Assembly (NCBI GenBank): GCA_964527385.1
Contig: CAZGPZ010000026.1
Coordinates: 1-13,961 of the forward strand
DNA from: JANWHZ01 sp964527385
Lineage (GTDB): Bacteria; Patescibacteriota; Saccharimonadia; Saccharimonadales; UBA4665
Length of the DNA stretch: 13,961 nucleotides
Reading direction: 5' to 3'
Made by a program: the position numbers and the translations under genes. Under the pieces are notes generated by a model. It saw only the letters and a list, made by a program, of their open reading frames with translations. It made no database searches and was not told the DNA's origin. This document shows, piece after piece, positions 12,247-13,961 of this stretch (position 1 is the stretch's first letter; each line of letters begins with the position of its first letter).

Positions 12247-13781
12247 CCGCGGTATAGCGAGTGGTTCTTGATCCAGCCGTGGGCGCTACGGGTGATTTCT
12301 TTGTTTTCGCCGCTTTTCAATTCCTGGGACAGTTTGCTATATGGCACGAGCGTGAAGCCGAAAACACTCCCCTTGCCCTCTTTGCTCTTGACCCAGATGT
12401 TGCCGCCGTGGGCGCCGACGATCGCTTTGCAGAGGAACAGGCCCAAGCCGGTACCACCGATCTGCGCGCGGTTGCGGTGGTCGCGGTAGAATTTCGTGAA
12501 TAAGTTGGGCATAACGGAAACCGGCACACCGACGCCCCAATCTTGCACAGTTGTTTCAACGAGCCCTTCGTTGTTGAGCTGCGTGCTGATGGCGATCACT
12601 TTGGACTGCCCGCTGTACTTGATGGCATTGTCTATGAGGTTGTCGATGACCTCCTGCATGCTGATCCGGTCGGCGCCGACAGTTGGCAGGTTGTCGGCGA
12701 TGGTCAGCTTCAATTCGATGCCGCGGACCTGTGCGCGCAAGCTCATCATTTCTACGGCTTTCTTGATGACGACCGGCCAGTCTTCCTCGTGCAGCTTCAG
12801 CGCGAACTGGTCGTTTTCCACCTTGGCAACATTCAGGATGTTATTGACGAACGCGTTTAGCTGCAGTGACGTTGCTTTCATCTTGGACATGAAGCCCGCT
12901 AGTTCCGGTGTCAGTTTGCCAGCGGTTTCCTCGTCGAATGCCTCGATGTAGCCGCGAAGCAGCGCCAGCGGCGTGCGGAGTTCGTGGACGCCGAGCGCGA
13001 TCAGGCTGATGGCTTGGTCGTCCTGGCTGTACGACCCGGTATGGTCGAAGAGCACGAGCATGACTTCGTAATGCTGGGCGTTGCCCTTGTTGTAGTACGC
13101 CGCCAAGTCAAAGAAATGCTTGGGCGCCGTGCTGCTGACATCGACGCGGACGCGCTCCCAATAGCCGGTCGCGGTGACGTTCGAGTTTTTGACTTTTTCG
13201 AGCCAGACGTTGAGTGTGTCATCGGTCGTGAAGAGCATGTTTAAGACCGAGTTCACGTCTTGGCCGAACATGTCGTCCGGCTTGCGCCCCAGGTACTCAC
13301 CGGCTTTGCTGTTGGCGAATACGACTTTCTGTTCGGCATCAACGACGAATAGCGGCAGTGGCAGGTTATTGGCGATGAAATTGGCATTCAAGCTCATCGA
13401 CTGGTTCAGGGCGACGCCGGTCGAGTGCTCGGCGACGGAAACGATCTGGTACACCTGCGCGGCCAAGCTGGCGACCAGTGCTTTGCCGACGACCAGCTTG
13501 TCAATATCGGGCGCTGGTACTTGCTGTTCATTGGGCGCAATGTGCACAATGGCTTGCCAGATTGCTTTCAACGGCTGCATCGCGAAATCCGCGGCGCCAA
13601 GAGTGATGATAAACGTCATGATGACGCTGACACCATACGCGCCGAGCGCGACGTAGCCCAGGGGGAGTTTCAGGTACGTCACCGCAAACCACACACCGCC
13701 AAGCAACAGCAAGTTCTCTGCCAGGATGACAAATACGAGATATGCCCGTATCTGTGACCTCACCCCCTGGAAGTAATCCAT
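12243..13781 (-). CDS. Membrane-anchored PAS sensor histidine kinase (second copy type)
   Basis: 512 residues with two membrane helices (about 13-35 and 43-65) joined by a very short loop, a linker, a PAS domain (about 132-250, LPLPLFVVDAEQKVVFANSK), then the kinase core. The phosphoacceptor is His266 in GVHELRTP. The N-box has Asn385 (NLIDNAIKYS), the G1 box is DWGVGVP from Asp414, the F-box is LFTKFYR and the G2 box GTGLG lies at 443-447. All motifs are intact. It has no HAMP, unlike the kinase at 1124-2656, and the two differ clearly in sequence. It starts 4 nt after the stop of a DUF3048-like gene, so it belongs to that operon, and has no adjacent regulator. Its stop overlaps that of the GNAT gene. 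Confidence 0.93.
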   Translation of the reverse strand: MDYFQGVRSQIRAYLVFVILAENLLLLGGVWFAVTYLKLPLGYVALGAYGVSVIMTFIITLGAADFAMQPLKAIWQAIVHIAPNEQQVPAPDIDKLVVGKALVASLAAQVYQIVSVAEHSTGVALNQSMSLNANFIANNLPLPLFVVDAEQKVVFANSKAGEYLGRKPDDMFGQDVNSVLNMLFTTDDTLNVWLEKVKNSNVTATGYWERVRVDVSSTAPKHFFDLAAYYNKGNAQHYEVMLVLFDHTGSYSQDDQAISLIALGVHELRTPLALLRGYIEAFDEETAGKLTPELAGFMSKMKATSLQLNAFVNNILNVAKVENDQFALKLHEEDWPVVIKKAVEMMSLRAQVRGIELKLTIADNLPTVGADRISMQEVIDNLIDNAIKYSGQSKVIAISTQLNNEGLVETTVQDWGVGVPVSVMPNLFTKFYRDHRNRAQIGGTGLGLFLCKAIVGAHGGNIWVKSKEGKGSVFGFTLVPYSKLSQELKSGENKEITRSAHGWIKNHSLYRG

Positions 13782-13785
13782 AGTT

Positions 13786-13961
13786 TTATGGCGTGGTTAC
13801 TTTTTTAACTGCCGGCGCTTTGTACGAGACATCACTGGAACTGGCGAGCGCACTGACCCACGTTTGGCCCGGGTCCAACGCGAGCGGTTGCCCTTTGGCG
13901 TCCGTGAGCACGATTGGCGCGGTGCGCGAAGCTTTGCTCCATGTACCGATTTGGACGGTGC
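13786..13961 (-). CDS. DUF3048-like (YerB-type) protein, C-terminal fragment
   Basis: The reverse strand is open from the window edge to TAA at 13786 (58 codons). The visible peptide has GTWSK near its start, then VLTDAKGQPLALDPGQTW, which matches the end of DUF3048 proteins, where a GxW...G..L.L.PGKTW pattern closes the C-terminal domain. A low-complexity Ser/Ala/Lys tail follows. DUF3048 proteins are usually secreted lipoproteins of unknown function; the N-terminus that would show a lipobox is outside the window. The kinase at 13781 begins 4 nt after this stop, so the two are probably co-transcribed, which may link the kinase to an envelope signal (inference). Confidence 0.6.
   Translation of the reverse strand, partial: TVQIGTWSKASRTAPIVLTDAKGQPLALDPGQTWVSALASSSDVSYKAPAVKKVTTP

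Overview
This window is a densely packed bacterial chromosomal segment with short gaps, frequent 1-4 nt overlaps and no tRNA, rRNA or CRISPR. TGA is used as a normal stop, for example at the end of the first histidine kinase. Orphan sensor kinases, a stand-alone receiver, a stand-alone ATP-grasp ligase, a umuDC-type mutagenesis cassette, a DUF3048-like lipoprotein tail and several apparently leaderless promoters would fit a Candidate Phyla Radiation bacterium such as an environmental Saccharibacterium. That assignment is an inference from gene style, not from a marker gene.

Layout. 1-528 (-): 5' part of an aminoglycoside-phosphotransferase-fold kinase. 529-1123: no convincing gene. 1124-2656 (+): membrane PAS histidine kinase. 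2721-3566 (-): EamA/DMT transporter. About 3688-4746 (+): ATP-grasp ligase resembling the ATP-grasp module of cyanophycin synthetase. 4838-6322 (+): 494-residue protein of unknown function behind a good sigma70-type promoter. 6341-7497 (-): a two-gene unit joined by TAATG, a nucleoside-2-deoxyribosyltransferase-like protein followed by a TylF-type methyltransferase. 7523-10042 (-): a translesion-synthesis cassette. It begins with an unknown 81-residue protein, coupled by TAATG to a UmuD-like protein, and ends with a UmuC Y-family polymerase. 10418-10735 (+): small tail-anchored protein. 10743-11625 (-): stand-alone receiver and a small membrane protein. 11800-12246 (+): GNAT acetyltransferase. 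12243-13781 (-): second PAS histidine kinase, 4 nt downstream of a DUF3048-like C-terminus that runs off the window.

The most unusual part is the mutagenesis cassette. umuD and umuC normally abut, but here about 610 bp separate them. Nearly all of that gap is a hairpin-rich element (8833-9413). Its two ends carry the same two-hairpin module in inverted orientation, with identical spacing (18-nt hairpin, 6-nt spacer, 28-nt hairpin, then CAAAA). Compensatory base-pair changes separate the two copies. The interior can fold into a cloverleaf of about 121 nt and a long-stem structure of about 104 nt. In addition, the UmuD-like protein keeps an Ala-Gly cleavage site but has Glu where the catalytic Ser of UmuD should be.

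The second recurring theme is transcription. Three genes have a -10-like hexamer exactly 7 nt before the ATG, and two more have it 9-10 nt before. This predicts leaderless mRNAs alongside a few genes with normal Shine-Dalgarno sites.
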